In this document: one piece after another, positions 45,865 to 55,941 of the stretch
Layout of the letters: every line of letters begins with the position of its first letter
How positions within the stretch are numbered: position 1 is the first letter of the stretch
Assembly (NCBI RefSeq): GCF_000302595.1
Contig: NZ_JH947126.1
Location: forward strand, 959,223 to 1,023,222
Source: Pedobacter arcticus A12
GTDB lineage: Bacteria > Bacteroidota > Bacteroidia > Sphingobacteriales > Sphingobacteriaceae
DNA: 64,000 nucleotides
Direction: 5' to 3'
Translations under genes and position numbers: made by a program
Notes under the pieces: generated by a model
Told to the model about the DNA's origin: nothing
What the model saw: the letters and a program-made list of their open reading frames with translations, nothing else
The model's database searches: none

Positions 45865-48800
45865 TTACTTTACTAACAACAAAGATCCTGTATATTTTAG
45901 CTCGCCATCTTTGGCGGTAATTATATAATAATACATTCCTTCGGGCAAATAATCGCCATTTAATTTACCATCCCAAGGGATATATTTTTGACTTTCGAAA
46001 ACTACCTTACCATAACGATTAAAAATTTTAATGGTACAGCTTGGATAGCTATCCAAATATTTGATTGCCCACGTATCATTAACACCATCACCATTTGGCG
46101 TAAAAGTGTTTGGGATTTCTGGAAACTGCAAAACCATTACAGCTACATCATCGGCTAAAGTACATCCTTCATCGCTGGTAGTTAACAATGTATAAACAGT
46201 ACTTTTTTTAGGGGACGCTACGGGGTTAAGAATATTATCTTGACTTAAATCAGTGGACGGGATCCATTTATATGTTAAATTTTCACCACTGGCAGTTGCA
46301 TCTAAAACCACCTCTCCACCGGTTAAAACCGTTTTATCACTACCTGCATCAACGTGGGGAGTAGCAAGAACCGTAACATTTTGAGTTGCGGTGCCCGAAC
46401 ATCCGTTATCAGCAACAAATGTGTAGGTAATCGAATGTGTTCCAACTCCTGCTTTAGCTGGTGAAAAAACTCCATCCACATTTATCCCAGCACCAGAATA
46501 TTTTCCAACACCACTAATGCCCGTAGTTTCGGAAGCTTGTGTAAACGCAAATGGAGCAACCTCTGCGCACACATTTGGCAGTGTGCTAAAAAGTACATCA
46601 GGAACTGCTTTAAGGTTGATAACCTGCGTGATTTCGCTCACACAACTAACCCCAGAAAACACTTTCATCAATACTTTAACACTTTTATTGCCTAAACCAT
46701 ATAAGTATTTATAAAGTCTTGGTCCATTCTGTCGTTCTAACCTCGATGCTGGATTGTTATCGATAAACTTGTACAGCGGATCATTAGGGTGGTTATCGAT
46801 ATCGAAATACCATTCAATTTTTGTTATTTCACCAAAATCAACAGTTGCATGGTCTTCAAATACTACTTCTTGATCACTGCATAATTGCGCTTTATTTTGA
46901 ACAGTGAATGAGGCCTTTGGTACACTTCCATTTACCGTGAAAGACTTAGTAAGGGTTGTTACACAACCGTTCGCACTTGTTGCGGTTAATTTTACCTGAT
47001 AAACTTTTGCTTCGGTATAGCTATGTGATGGATTTTGAAGTGTAGACGTATTATTTGTTGCGGAAGCATTGCTATCTCCAAAATCCCAAACATAGGTTAA
47101 TGTAGAACCATCAGCGATGGTAGATTTATTGGTAAACAAGGCTGAAGCATCATTTAAACAGATATCTGGTGTTTCAAAATCTACTATTGGTAAAGGATGT
47201 ATGGTCACTACTTGTGTTACGGTATTACTGCATCCTAAATCCGTAGTAACTGTTAATTTTACGTTATAAATCCCTGTTTTGTCAAATGTATGTGAAGAGT
47301 TATTATCTGTGGAGATATTCGAAATAGAAGTAACATCTCCAAAATCCCAAGCCCAAGATGTGATTGTCCCTTCATCTGGAACAGACAAATCAGTAAAATT
47401 AATAGCTTGGCTTACACAGTTTACAGGGTCTTGAGAAAATTTAGCTTCGGGTGATTTAGCAACATGTATAATTAGATTATCATTTACGTTGGAAACACAG
47501 TCTGTTTCTCCTATTACATATAGTTTAACATTATAATCTCCCGGACTTACGTATTGATGTGTAAAAGGCAAAGCATCAGTTCTTTGTTCAATCGCACTTC
47601 CGTCGCCAAAATCCCAAAACCATTTTACGATACGCTTACCCTTGCCCTCGCTTTTATCTGTAAAAGTAACCAAATCGGAACCACAGATTTGTTGCTTATC
47701 CGCACTAAACTTTGCGGTAGGTAAATTAAACACTTCAAAGTCGCCTACAACATCCTCATTTGCATCGCAGCCGGAAGGATCTGGGTTTAATACGGTAGCT
47801 TTGAAAGCATAGTTACCAGTATGTTGTAAATCACCACTCAATATTTTGTAATCATAATAGTAGGAAGTTTTGCCGTCAACCGTTTCTTCGGTATAGTTTG
47901 GATTTAATAAAGTTTCCTTTTTAGCTCCGTTATTAAAATCCCAAACTATTTGATCCGTTTTGTAGGGAAGTTTCAATTTAACATTATAATCCTCTCCCAA
48001 ACAGAGAGAACTTGCTTCCATTGTTCCTCCAACAGGAAAAAATTCGATACCCGCATTCAAGTTTTTTAAATCTGATCCGGCCAAATAAGCGTAAGACTCT
48101 ACACTTCCATAACCGTAAGCAATTGCAACAAAACCATTATCGCATCGGATACGATGTGCCGGGTTAACATTTGATGAAGCTGTTACATCAATTGTGATAA
48201 AACTGTAAGTATTATCTATTTGTTGGTAGTTTGCAGTAGGAGCAAGCCCATCAACAGTTAATGTAGGAATATCAGCAGTTTTTAAGATGATGTTGAGATA
48301 ATGTGAAGTTATTGCAGTTGGGGGATTAGTTAGATTCTTAACTGCAGAAAACACTGTAATGTCTTTTAAAGTCTGTTCAATTGGATTAAGAATGGTCAGT
48401 TCAGGATCGCCAGGAAATTGCGTACCGTTTATATTACAAGCCTGTGTTACCTGTAATTGCGCAACTGAAATCGGAGCATCTGCGTTAATAATTGTAGGGA
48501 TTTTGGCTCCAAAAGTTATTACTGAACCAGCAGTATAAGGATTGTTTAATGGAACACCCAATACGCTGGTAGTTGAGCCATTAACAGAAATAACAGTATT
48601 ATCCTTTGCTACTTGAATTCTTATAATATCGGAAGAACCATTTTGGGCATTATAAAATGGCGCCGTTATGAAGTTTCGCCCCCATGCAGAGGTTGGAAAT
48701 AATTGTTGGTATAAAGGATCTCCACTACCAGCATTCCTATTGTTTCCTGGCTCACAATAAGCATTAAAGGTACTCCCAGAAAAAACCGCCAAGGGCTTAC

Positions 48801-49458
48801 AATCTCCAACAGTCTTGATTTTTGACCCTGTCAAATCTTGAGTTGATTTATATTGATAAACGTCACCTTTATTTAAGGTAATTCGAAAAGGAATATTTGC
48901 TATACGAGTATTCCCTAGACTGCTTTTAGTTGGCAAAATATCTATCACTGTTCCGTCCACTACCCCTATTAACGAAAACTCCGATACTGCCTCCCTAGTA
49001 TTGGTAGATGCACTTTGGGTATAAGAAATACTATAATATTCATTTCCCAGGGCCTTTACAGGTAAAATCAATGAAGAAGCAGATCTTGATTGAATTGATA
49101 TATGGCAATAAACAATTATATCAACATCCGAAGTGATATGTATTCCAGAATTAACTTGAATCGCATCAGACACCGAAATATAACTATTGGTATAAGTATT
49201 CGGATTAATAACTACTGGAATAGCTTGACCTGCGAGTATATTTACAGGTGCAAGGATTTGCCCACCAGCAGAAATATTTACCACCGCATCACTATTACTG
49301 GTTAGAAACAACGTTAATCTTGAATTTAAGTCATCGGAAACACTTTGATACGCTACCCAAAAATCTTTTCCCTTATTGGAAGTACCTTGCCCGTAAACAA
49401 GCGAAGTCGTCAAAACAAAAACAAAAAATACAATTACCTTTAGGTAAGGTTTAAACAT
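45865..49458 (-). CDS. Giant surface protein: IgGFc-binding-like N-domain, PKD domains, gliding-type C-terminal domain
   Basis: 1197 residues from ATG 49458, with a signal peptide (FFVFVLTTSLVYGQ). Residues ~25-330 resemble the IgGFc-binding domain (GKDFWVAYQS, QLFPTSAWGRNF); PKD domains have WDFGDG/WDFGD motifs near residues 617, 704 and 789, with a related strand EWYFDID near 884; a Gly-rich Ig-like part follows; the last ~80 residues (FTPNGDGVNDTW...YLPEGMYYYII) are the type B CTD (gliding motility-associated, CHU_C) that directs export by the type IX system. Likely a surface adhesin. Its partner PorP/SprF gene follows directly. Confidence 0.92.
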   Translation of the reverse strand: MFKPYLKVIVFFVFVLTTSLVYGQGTSNKGKDFWVAYQSVSDDLNSRLTLFLTSNSDAVVNISAGGQILAPVNILAGQAIPVVINPNTYTNSYISVSDAIQVNSGIHITSDVDIIVYCHISIQSRSASSLILPVKALGNEYYSISYTQSASTNTREAVSEFSLIGVVDGTVIDILPTKSSLGNTRIANIPFRITLNKGDVYQYKSTQDLTGSKIKTVGDCKPLAVFSGSTFNAYCEPGNNRNAGSGDPLYQQLFPTSAWGRNFITAPFYNAQNGSSDIIRIQVAKDNTVISVNGSTTSVLGVPLNNPYTAGSVITFGAKIPTIINADAPISVAQLQVTQACNINGTQFPGDPELTILNPIEQTLKDITVFSAVKNLTNPPTAITSHYLNIILKTADIPTLTVDGLAPTANYQQIDNTYSFITIDVTASSNVNPAHRIRCDNGFVAIAYGYGSVESYAYLAGSDLKNLNAGIEFFPVGGTMEASSLCLGEDYNVKLKLPYKTDQIVWDFNNGAKKETLLNPNYTEETVDGKTSYYYDYKILSGDLQHTGNYAFKATVLNPDPSGCDANEDVVGDFEVFNLPTAKFSADKQQICGSDLVTFTDKSEGKGKRIVKWFWDFGDGSAIEQRTDALPFTHQYVSPGDYNVKLYVIGETDCVSNVNDNLIIHVAKSPEAKFSQDPVNCVSQAINFTDLSVPDEGTITSWAWDFGDVTSISNISTDNNSSHTFDKTGIYNVKLTVTTDLGCSNTVTQVVTIHPLPIVDFETPDICLNDASALFTNKSTIADGSTLTYVWDFGDSNASATNNTSTLQNPSHSYTEAKVYQVKLTATSANGCVTTLTKSFTVNGSVPKASFTVQNKAQLCSDQEVVFEDHATVDFGEITKIEWYFDIDNHPNDPLYKFIDNNPASRLERQNGPRLYKYLYGLGNKSVKVLMKVFSGVSCVSEITQVINLKAVPDVLFSTLPNVCAEVAPFAFTQASETTGISGVGKYSGAGINVDGVFSPAKAGVGTHSITYTFVADNGCSGTATQNVTVLATPHVDAGSDKTVLTGGEVVLDATASGENLTYKWIPSTDLSQDNILNPVASPKKSTVYTLLTTSDEGCTLADDVAVMVLQFPEIPNTFTPNGDGVNDTWAIKYLDSYPSCTIKIFNRYGKVVFESQKYIPWDGKLNGDYLPEGMYYYIITAKDGELKYTGSLLLVK

Positions 49459-49527
49459 GGTGTGTAAAGTCAGCACTGTATGACTTAAAAACAAGCATAA
49501 GGTTTATTTATAAAAGCAACCAAAAAC

Positions 49528-49559
49528 AAATAAGCCTCAAACAATGCTGAGGCTTATTT
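49528..49559 (-). terminator. Terminator of the DUF2147 gene
   Basis: Perfect 12-bp stem AAATAAGCCTCA and complement, with T-rich sequence beyond it on the minus strand; separates DUF2147 from the adhesin gene. Confidence 0.8.
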
Positions 49560-49581
49560 ATATTTAAAATCTCGAATTTCT

Positions 49582-50013
49582 TTATTTCACTCTCGTCCAA
49601 ACATCGGTTCTACCTATTAATGAGATGCCGATATACCCTCTCACACTCAGCTTGTCGTTACCTTTGAGCGTCATTTTGCAACTATAAGTTTTGCCTGTCT
49701 TTGGATCGTAAATACTTCCGTCTACCCACTCTCCATCGTCAAAATTAAATCCTTTAAGCATCTCTAAACCTAACAATGCTCTTCCACGTAGGTTAGCATC
49801 GGGGTTGTGGACATCTGTTTTTGCTTTACCTTGTTCGTTATTAGGGGTTTTAAGCCACACTAACTTTCCATTGTATTTGTTGCCCGTTTTGTAAATGTTA
49901 ATATTAGCTTCGCCACTGCTGTTCAACCACTTGCCTAAAATGGCATCGGCAGATTGCGCATAAATTGTGGTTGTGGCGAAAAAAAGCGCCATTAATAGGA
50001 GTGTCTTTTTCAT
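49582..50013 (-). CDS. DUF2147 family exported protein
   Basis: 143 residues with a signal peptide (MKKTLLLMALFFATTTIYAQ). The mature domain shows ILGKWLNSSGEANINIYKTGNKYNGKLVWL and a GKTYSCKMTLKGNDKLSVRGYIG block, the DUF2147 pattern of a small lipocalin-like barrel. Periplasmic; function unknown. The 300-base stretch 50014-50315 upstream shows no gene. Confidence 0.9.
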   Translation of the reverse strand: MKKTLLLMALFFATTTIYAQSADAILGKWLNSSGEANINIYKTGNKYNGKLVWLKTPNNEQGKAKTDVHNPDANLRGRALLGLEMLKGFNFDDGEWVDGSIYDPKTGKTYSCKMTLKGNDKLSVRGYIGISLIGRTDVWTRVK

Positions 50014-50315
50014 CTGTTGTTATGTTTACGAGTGAATAATTGGTTATCTAAAATAAAACATTAATTCCTTAATAACGATGAATCGACTACGAAAGTTCAA
50101 GTTTGTTTGTAATATTTTAATACACGCCTTTAGGAGCAACTTGTTTACAAGCAACATTTAATTAGAAACTGATGATAGAGCCATTTCTCTAATTAAAAAG
50201 GGTTTTGGTAAAAGGAACTCACAGATGACGACCTACCCGTCTTTAATTCACTACTACGGCAGAATATCAAGTTGACCTAAGCAATTCTTATCTTGAATAT
50301 GATTTTCATAAAAAC

Positions 50316-50347
50316 AAAAAAGAAGCTTATTGCTAAGCTCCTTTTTT
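50316..50347 (-). terminator. Terminator of the thrS-infC-rpmI-rplT operon
   Basis: On the minus strand, AAAAAAGGAGCTTA / TAAGCTTCTTTTTT (one mismatch) ends in a T-run, 20 bases beyond the rplT stop. Confidence 0.85.
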
Positions 50348-50366
50348 CTAAAACGGTATTCTCTGT

Positions 50367-50711
50367 TTACTTTACTAACTCAACAATAGCTGCGAAAGCT
50401 TTTGGATCGTTCATTGCTAAATCAGCTAAAACTTTTCTGTTTAAACCGATATTTTTAACAGCAACTTTTCCAATGAATTGAGAGTAAGACATTCCGTGTT
50501 CACGCGTTGCTGCGTTGATACGTTGTATCCATAATCCTCTAAATTCTCTTTTCTTAACTTTTCTGTCTCTGAAAGCGTATTGTAAACCTTTTTCAACAGT
50601 ATTTTTAGCAATGGTAAAAACCTTGCTTCTTGATCCCCAGTAACCTCTGGCTAATTTTAGGACCTTTTTTCTTCTTCTTCTTGACGCTACTGCGTTAACC
50701 GAACGTGGCAT
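50367..50711 (-). CDS. rplT: 50S ribosomal protein L20
   Basis: 114 residues, basic, with the L20 landmarks [31 protein letters not shown] and [14 protein letters not shown]. Binds 23S rRNA early in large-subunit assembly and, in other bacteria, represses its own operon. Last gene of the thrS-infC-rpmI-rplT operon, 75 bases after rpmI. Confidence 0.97.
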   Translation of the reverse strand: MPRSVNAVASRRRRKKVLKLARGYWGSRSKVFTIAKNTVEKGLQYAFRDRKVKKREFRGLWIQRINAATREHGMSYSQFIGKVAVKNIGLNRKVLADLAMNDPKAFAAIVELVK

Positions 50712-50786
50712 AATTTAATTGTTTTTGGTAAGAGGTGACCAGTATTTAAACTGATACTTAAACCCAATCCCTGGTTAATTATTTAA

Positions 50787-50987
50787 TTACTTTCCGATGC
50801 AAAGCATACGTCTAACATTTCCTAAATCACCATCTGATACATAGCTGGTGGTAGTAAGGTTACGTTTTTGCTTTGTGGTCTTTTTTGTTAGGATGTGACT
50901 TTTGTACGCATCCTTTCTTTTGATTTTACCTGTTCCAGTAAGCGAAAAACGCTTTTTTGCACTAGAATTGGTTTTCATTTTTGGCAT
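50787..50987 (-). CDS. rpmI: 50S ribosomal protein L35
   Basis: 66 residues: [20 protein letters not shown] and a [15 protein letters not shown] region, standard for L35. Lies between infC (30 bases upstream) and rplT. Confidence 0.96.
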   Translation of the reverse strand: MPKMKTNSSAKKRFSLTGTGKIKRKDAYKSHILTKKTTKQKRNLTTTSYVSDGDLGNVRRMLCIGK

Positions 50988-51017
50988 AATAATGCTTGTT
51001 AATTTAACCTGTTTATA

Positions 51018-51572
51018 TTAATTTTTTCCCGTTTTAGGCGCTACTGTTAAGAACATACGCTTACCTTCTAATTTAGGTAATAGTTCTACTTTTCCTACGT
51101 CTTCTAAAGCCTGAGCAAATTTTAACAATAAAATTTCTCCCTGTTCTTTATAAACGATTGCTCTTCCTTTAAAGTGAACGTAAGCTCTCACTTTTTCTCC
51201 GTTCTCTAAAAAAGATACCGCATGTTTCAATTTAAATTGAAAATCGTGATCATTTGTGTTAGGACCAAATCTAATCTCCTTAATAACAGTTTGCTTAGCG
51301 TTAGATTTAATCTCTTTCAGCTTTTTCTTCTGCTCGTAAACAAACTTGTTATAGTCTACTATCTTACATACAGGTGGATTGGCATTCGGCGAAATCTCAA
51401 CTAAGTCAAGATCCATTTCATCTGCCATGGCCAATGCTTTTTCAATAGGGTAAACTCCCTGCTCTATATCCTCTCCTACTACCCTAACTTCCCTTGCTCT
51501 AATACGCTTATTGATATTATGAGCGGGCTCAGTTGTTCTTCTGCTTCTATTCGGATTTAATTTAGGTCTAAT
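51018..51572 (-). CDS. infC: Translation initiation factor IF-3 with a non-AUG start
   Basis: 184 residues if initiated at ATT 51572. The N-terminal domain reads [19 protein letters not shown] then [28 protein letters not shown]; the C-terminal domain contains [21 protein letters not shown]. In this frame a stop lies five to six codons upstream and no ATG/GTG/TTG occurs until residue 46, well inside the conserved fold; the only start candidates are ATT (51572) or ATC (51575), with GGAGG 6 or 3 bases before. IF-3 rejects such start codons, the basis of infC autoregulation in E. coli. A five-codon ATG...TAG minicistron (51585 to 51568) overlaps the start. Confidence 0.93.
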   Translation of the reverse strand: MRPKLNPNRSRRTTEPAHNINKRIRAREVRVVGEDIEQGVYPIEKALAMADEMDLDLVEISPNANPPVCKIVDYNKFVYEQKKKLKEIKSNAKQTVIKEIRFGPNTNDHDFQFKLKHAVSFLENGEKVRAYVHFKGRAIVYKEQGEILLLKFAQALEDVGKVELLPKLEGKRMFLTVAPKTGKN

Positions 51573-51594
51573 GATTGTCCTCCATCTTTATTAT

Positions 51595-53520
51595 TTAAAC
51601 TAAAATTTCTTTTTGAAGATGACTGCTAAACTCTTCGATACTCATAATCCCTTGATCGCCATCTCCATGTTTTCTTACAGAAACCGTACCATCTTCCATC
51701 TCTTTCTCCCCTATAATCAACATAAAAGGAATTTTTTTGACTTCGGCATCCCTAATTTTCCGTCCGATTTTCTCATCCCGAAAGTCAATTAGTCCGCGAA
51801 TATCGGAATTATTAAGAGATTCTAAAACTTTTTTTCCATATTCCTCATATTTTTCTGAGATGGGCAACACAATAAATTGTTCTGGAGTTAACCATAATGG
51901 GAAGTTACCTGCGCAATGCTCAATCAGCACAGCCACAAAGCGTTCCAAAGAACCAAACGGTGCTCGGTGAATCATTACCGGGCGATGTTTCTGATTATCG
52001 CTACCAGTATATTCCAGCTCAAAACGTTCTGGCAAGTTATAATCTACCTGTATGGTACCTAACTGCCACTTTCTGCCTAAAGCATCCTTCACCATAAAGT
52101 CTAATTTTGGTCCGTAGAAAGCAGCTTCACCTAATTCTACAACTGTATTTAAACCTTTTTCTGCGGCTGCTTCTATAATTGCTGCTTCAGCAAGTTCCCA
52201 GTTTTCATCACTACCAATATATTTCGATTTGTTTTCTGGATCACGCAAAGAAATCTGCGCAGTGTAATGCTCGAAACCTAAAGCCTTAAAAACATATAAA
52301 ACTAAATCAATTACTTTTTTAAATTCCTCTTTAACTTGATCTGGGCGACAAAATAAATGCGCATCATCCTGAGTAAAACCTCTAACCCTTGTTAAACCGT
52401 GTAATTCTCCGCTTTGCTCGTATCTATAAACTGTACCAAATTCGGCCAACCTAATTGGCAAGTCTTTATAAGAACGTGGCTTAGTTTTATAAATCTCGCA
52501 ATGGTGCGGGCAGTTCATCGGTTTTAAGAAAAACTCTTCTCCTTCTTGCGGTGTTTTTATCGGCTGAAAAGAGTCTGCCCCGTATTTATCATAGTGACCA
52601 GAAGTAACGTATAAGTTTTTATGCCCAATGTGTGGCGTAATCACTTGCTCGTAACCGGCTTTTTGTTGTGCTTTTTGTAAAAAATTAACCAAACGCTCAC
52701 GTAAGGCCGTTCCTTTAGGTAACCAAAGTGGTAAACCCATTCCAACTTTTTCTGAAAAAGCGAACAATTCTAGTTCTTTACCTAATTTACGGTGATCGCG
52801 TTTTTTAGCTTCCTCAATCATGTGAAGATATTCGGTAAGCTCACTTTGCTTAGGAAAAGTTACTCCATATATACGAGTCAACTGTTTTCTGCTTTCATCA
52901 CCTCGCCAATAAGCTCCGGCAACGTTCATCAGCTTTACAGCTTTGATAAAGCCAGTATTTGGGATATGTGGACCACGGCATAAATCCGTAAAATTACCTT
53001 GAGTGTAAAAGGTGATTTTTCCGTCTTCTAGGTCTTTGATCAAATCTAGTTTATACTCGTCGCCTTTTTCTTCGAAATATTTAATTGCATCAGCTTTGCT
53101 TACGGCTTCTTTTACATATTCTGATTTGGTTCTGGCTAACTCTAAATATTTATCCTCAATTTTCTTAAAATCATCAGAAGAGAACTCCCTGTCGCCAAAA
53201 TCTACATCGTAATAAAAACCAGTTTCAATTGCTGGCCCAATACCAAATTTTGTACCTGGATAAAGTGCTTCTAATGCTTCGGCCAATAAGTGGGCAGATG
53301 AATGCCAGAAAGTTGATTTACCATCGGTATCGTTCCATGTTAACAGTTTAACGCTAGCATCTTCATTAATTGGCATTGATGAATCTACTACCTTTCCATT
53401 AACTTCGGCCGCTAAAACGTTTCGAGCTAAACCTTCGGAAATCGACAACGCCACCTGGTGTGCATTGGTTCCTTTTTCGTAATCCCTTGTTGAACCATCA
53501 GGGAGTGTAATCTTAATCAT
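51595..53520 (-). CDS. thrS: Threonyl-tRNA synthetase
   Basis: 641 residues. TGS domain (~1-62), editing domain with [11 protein letters not shown] (~75) and the later [10 protein letters not shown] block, class II catalytic core with NCPHHCEIY (zinc Cys/His), motif 2 [26 protein letters not shown], motif 3 near the barrel end, and an anticodon-binding domain (~540-641). Charges tRNA-Thr. It heads the operon; infC follows after 22 bases. Confidence 0.97.
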   Translation of the reverse strand: MIKITLPDGSTRDYEKGTNAHQVALSISEGLARNVLAAEVNGKVVDSSMPINEDASVKLLTWNDTDGKSTFWHSSAHLLAEALEALYPGTKFGIGPAIETGFYYDVDFGDREFSSDDFKKIEDKYLELARTKSEYVKEAVSKADAIKYFEEKGDEYKLDLIKDLEDGKITFYTQGNFTDLCRGPHIPNTGFIKAVKLMNVAGAYWRGDESRKQLTRIYGVTFPKQSELTEYLHMIEEAKKRDHRKLGKELELFAFSEKVGMGLPLWLPKGTALRERLVNFLQKAQQKAGYEQVITPHIGHKNLYVTSGHYDKYGADSFQPIKTPQEGEEFFLKPMNCPHHCEIYKTKPRSYKDLPIRLAEFGTVYRYEQSGELHGLTRVRGFTQDDAHLFCRPDQVKEEFKKVIDLVLYVFKALGFEHYTAQISLRDPENKSKYIGSDENWELAEAAIIEAAAEKGLNTVVELGEAAFYGPKLDFMVKDALGRKWQLGTIQVDYNLPERFELEYTGSDNQKHRPVMIHRAPFGSLERFVAVLIEHCAGNFPLWLTPEQFIVLPISEKYEEYGKKVLESLNNSDIRGLIDFRDEKIGRKIRDAEVKKIPFMLIIGEKEMEDGTVSVRKHGDGDQGIMSIEEFSSHLQKEILV

Positions 53521-53548
53521 CTACAATATGATTTATAGGTTGTAAAAA

Positions 53549-53601
53549 ATATTTAACGTACACTCATACAAATGAGCGTTTTTATTTGAGGTGCAAAAGT
53601 A
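53549..53601 (-). promoter_or_regulatory. thrS promoter -7 box and leader hairpin
   Basis: On the minus strand an exact TAnnTTTG box (TACTTTTG) occupies 53594-53601, giving a leader of roughly 65 bases. In it, AACGCTCAT...ATGAGTGTACGTT can fold into a short hairpin (53549-53576). Whether this is a regulatory operator for thrS is not known. Confidence 0.45.
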
Positions 53602-53614
53602 CGAAAAAAAAAGC

Positions 53615-53642
53615 CTCACCTCAACCCTCTCCAAAGGAGAGG
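53615..53642. repeat. Palindromic repeat upstream of thrS
   Basis: CCCTCTCC-AAA-GGAGAGGG, a perfect short palindrome of the kind scattered through Pedobacter-type intergenic DNA. Confidence 0.6.
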
Positions 53643-53741
53643 GAGCTATTTGCTAAAGGGAAATATGAAAATTTAATGCGTAAATGGATTGATTTTGAAA
53701 GTTTTTATGAGAGAGAAAAAAAACTAAAACCTAACTAAAAC

Positions 53742-53792
<51 letters not shown>

Positions 53793-54662
53793 CTACCCCA
53801 CCTCAATAGAGAAATCTGTTTCAAAAACGTGACCGTATCCTAATTTTTGGATTCCTTCTTTTTCTGAAATATCTTTTGCTTCGCCGGCAGTATCCGAAAC
53901 GCCTAACCAAGGTTCGATACAAAGAAACGGTGCGTCTCCTTTGGTCCAGATGCCTAAATAATTAAAATTAGGATAGCTTACCTTTATTTGTTTATCACTT
54001 TTATTGCTTTTTAGCGTCACTGCTCTAGACTGGATATTTTTAAAAACTAGTGCATCATTCACAAACAAATCTCTACTTAAAGCCAATCTTTTTTGTTCCG
54101 TTGTTACTAAATTGGTTTTACCGCTTAGCAGTCCGTCGCTCCCAGACTGATGCGTATGTAGCTCCTCGGCTGTACTAAATTCTAAGTAATAATCTTCAAA
54201 CTTCTCACCTTCGGTAAATGGAACATTAAAGGCTGGATGCCCTCCTACAGAGAAAAAGATGTTACCCAAATCCAGATTAATCACTTTGTAAGAAACTCTT
54301 AAACTTTTTTCTTCTAAATGGTAAATCACCTGAAATTCGAATTTGTAAGGATAAACCTTTAGCGTTTCCTCATCGTACCTATAAGCAAAGATTGCTTGTA
54401 TTGGTGTTGATTCTATCCTGCGGTAGGTTACATGTCGGGCAAAACCGTGGCGACCTAAAGTAAAAGCTTTTCCGTCTACGTTTAAGGTATTGTCCTTTAA
54501 GCCACCAACAACTGGAAACAGATTAGGTGCATGAAAAGCCCAAACGTCTGGATTACCTTGCCAAATATATTCTGTACCGTCGGCTTTATTTATCAATGAA
54601 TGAATCTCCGCCCCTTTACTACTAATTGTAGCTTTTACAAAATCGTTTTCAAGTATAACCAT
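53793..54662 (-). CDS. Aldose 1-epimerase family protein
   Basis: 289 residues, galactose mutarotase-like beta-sandwich. GAEIHSLINKADGTEYIWQG, RHGFAR (His) and GGHPAFNVPF contain the usual sugar-binding and catalytic positions, with IEPWLGVSD near the C-terminus. This is the LacX-like subgroup, whose substrate is uncertain. The gene begins 3 bases after the exonuclease stop (operon). A TAAC array lies directly behind its stop. Confidence 0.88.
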   Translation of the reverse strand: MVILENDFVKATISSKGAEIHSLINKADGTEYIWQGNPDVWAFHAPNLFPVVGGLKDNTLNVDGKAFTLGRHGFARHVTYRRIESTPIQAIFAYRYDEETLKVYPYKFEFQVIYHLEEKSLRVSYKVINLDLGNIFFSVGGHPAFNVPFTEGEKFEDYYLEFSTAEELHTHQSGSDGLLSGKTNLVTTEQKRLALSRDLFVNDALVFKNIQSRAVTLKSNKSDKQIKVSYPNFNYLGIWTKGDAPFLCIEPWLGVSDTAGEAKDISEKEGIQKLGYGHVFETDFSIEVG

Positions 54663-54665
54663 TAC

Positions 54666-55640
54666 CTATATTTTTTTAAACTTATTTGCCAATTGCTGCA
54701 ACATATCCTCATTAGCTGGTCCGCTTGGTTTTTCTTTTTTAACTTCGCTTTGCTGTACCGGTTTGGGAGCGATGGGCTTTGGAGCGGTTGGTTTTGCTTG
54801 TTCTTTAGGTTTTTGAACTTGCCTAGCTTCATTTTTTTGCGAGCGGTGATCTTTCCAAAATTTCTCTAACCTATTTTTGGTATAAAGTGGAAAATCACCA
54901 TTCATCATCCATGCATAATAGCTTGGTTCTTCTTCAAAAACCTGCGTAACGGGCTTTCCTTTATGCTTTCCGAAATTAAAACAAGCTACATCATCATCGT
55001 TAAAAACCATTCTTCCGGCAAAATCAACTGGTTTATTTAGGTTTGTAAAAGCATGCAAACCTTCCACATCATTAACCACAGGCTTGCTCACATTTCCTTT
55101 TTTATCTTCAAACTCTTTGCCTTCGTATTTATCAAGCTGCGCCAACAACACTTCGTAAGTAGCTCTAATATCTGCTTCGGCAGAGTGTGCATTTATAATA
55201 TCTTTATCACAATAGAACTTATACGCTGCTCTTAAAGTACGTTGTTCCATCTGATGGAAAATATTCTGCACATCAACAAATTTTCTGTGCTCAATATCAA
55301 AATTGATCCCTACTCTTAAAAATTCCTCCATCAGCATGGGGATATCAAATTTATTTGAATTATATCCTGCTAAATCCGCATCGCCAATAAACTCAATAAT
55401 TTCTTGCGCTACCTCTTTAAAAGTTGGCGCATCTTTTACGTCCTCATCGTAAATACCGTGAATCAGTGACGACTCTAGAGGAATTGGGATAAGGGGTTTA
55501 ATTTTAAGTGTTTTAACTTCTTCTTCGCCGTTTGGCAGTGCTTTTAAGATAGATATCTCTACGATTCTGTCTGATGCAACATTTACACCAGTAGACTCTA
55601 GATCAAAGAAAGCTAACGGACGTTTTAAATTGAGTTTCAT
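54666..55640 (-). CDS. 3'-5' exonuclease (DnaQ/ExoX-like) with proline-rich tail
   Basis: 324 residues. DEDDh exonuclease domain (~8-175): FFDLESTG (Asp/Glu), GYNSNKFDIPML (Asp) and AHSAEADIRAT (His/Asp). A C-terminal ExoX-like segment (CFNFGKHKGKPVTQVF...YYAWMMNGDF, ~218-255) is followed by a disordered Lys/Pro/Ala-rich tail. It would trim single-stranded DNA 3' ends in replication or repair. Upstream on the same strand is a 40-residue membrane protein gene, downstream the epimerase. Confidence 0.88.
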   Translation of the reverse strand: MKLNLKRPLAFFDLESTGVNVASDRIVEISILKALPNGEEEVKTLKIKPLIPIPLESSLIHGIYDEDVKDAPTFKEVAQEIIEFIGDADLAGYNSNKFDIPMLMEEFLRVGINFDIEHRKFVDVQNIFHQMEQRTLRAAYKFYCDKDIINAHSAEADIRATYEVLLAQLDKYEGKEFEDKKGNVSKPVVNDVEGLHAFTNLNKPVDFAGRMVFNDDDVACFNFGKHKGKPVTQVFEEEPSYYAWMMNGDFPLYTKNRLEKFWKDHRSQKNEARQVQKPKEQAKPTAPKPIAPKPVQQSEVKKEKPSGPANEDMLQQLANKFKKI

Positions 55641-55672
55641 TTATTTGTTTTTGGTTTGATGCTAAAAATCGC

Positions 55673-55795
55673 TTAGCTAAATATAATAATGCCTAATAAA
55701 ATACCGAATACCATAATCACATAGAGAAGGATCTCGTTGCCTGCAAAATGTTTGTATTTGCTCCAAAAAGAGTACTCAGAATTGTTTTTCGACAT
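55673..55795 (-). CDS. Small membrane protein (40 residues)
   Basis: ATG 55795 to TAA 55673. Product begins MSKNNSEYSFWSKYKHFAGN and ends in one hydrophobic helix (ILLYVIMVFGILLGIIIFS). It sits 32 bases upstream of the exonuclease gene on the same strand, filling a gap. Clear N-polar/C-membrane layout argues for a real small protein; function unknown. Confidence 0.65.
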   Translation of the reverse strand: MSKNNSEYSFWSKYKHFAGNEILLYVIMVFGILLGIIIFS

Positions 55796-55941
55796 ATTTG
55801 TTTGACTGGATATAAAAAAATGAAGTTCGTTATTTTTTAGAGAGTATAAAAGAGGTATTTTGAATTAGTTATTAGAGGATGTTGAAGGAGAGAAGGAAGG
55901 AATTTTGAAGTGGGTATGATTTTTGAAGAAATACCGCTATT

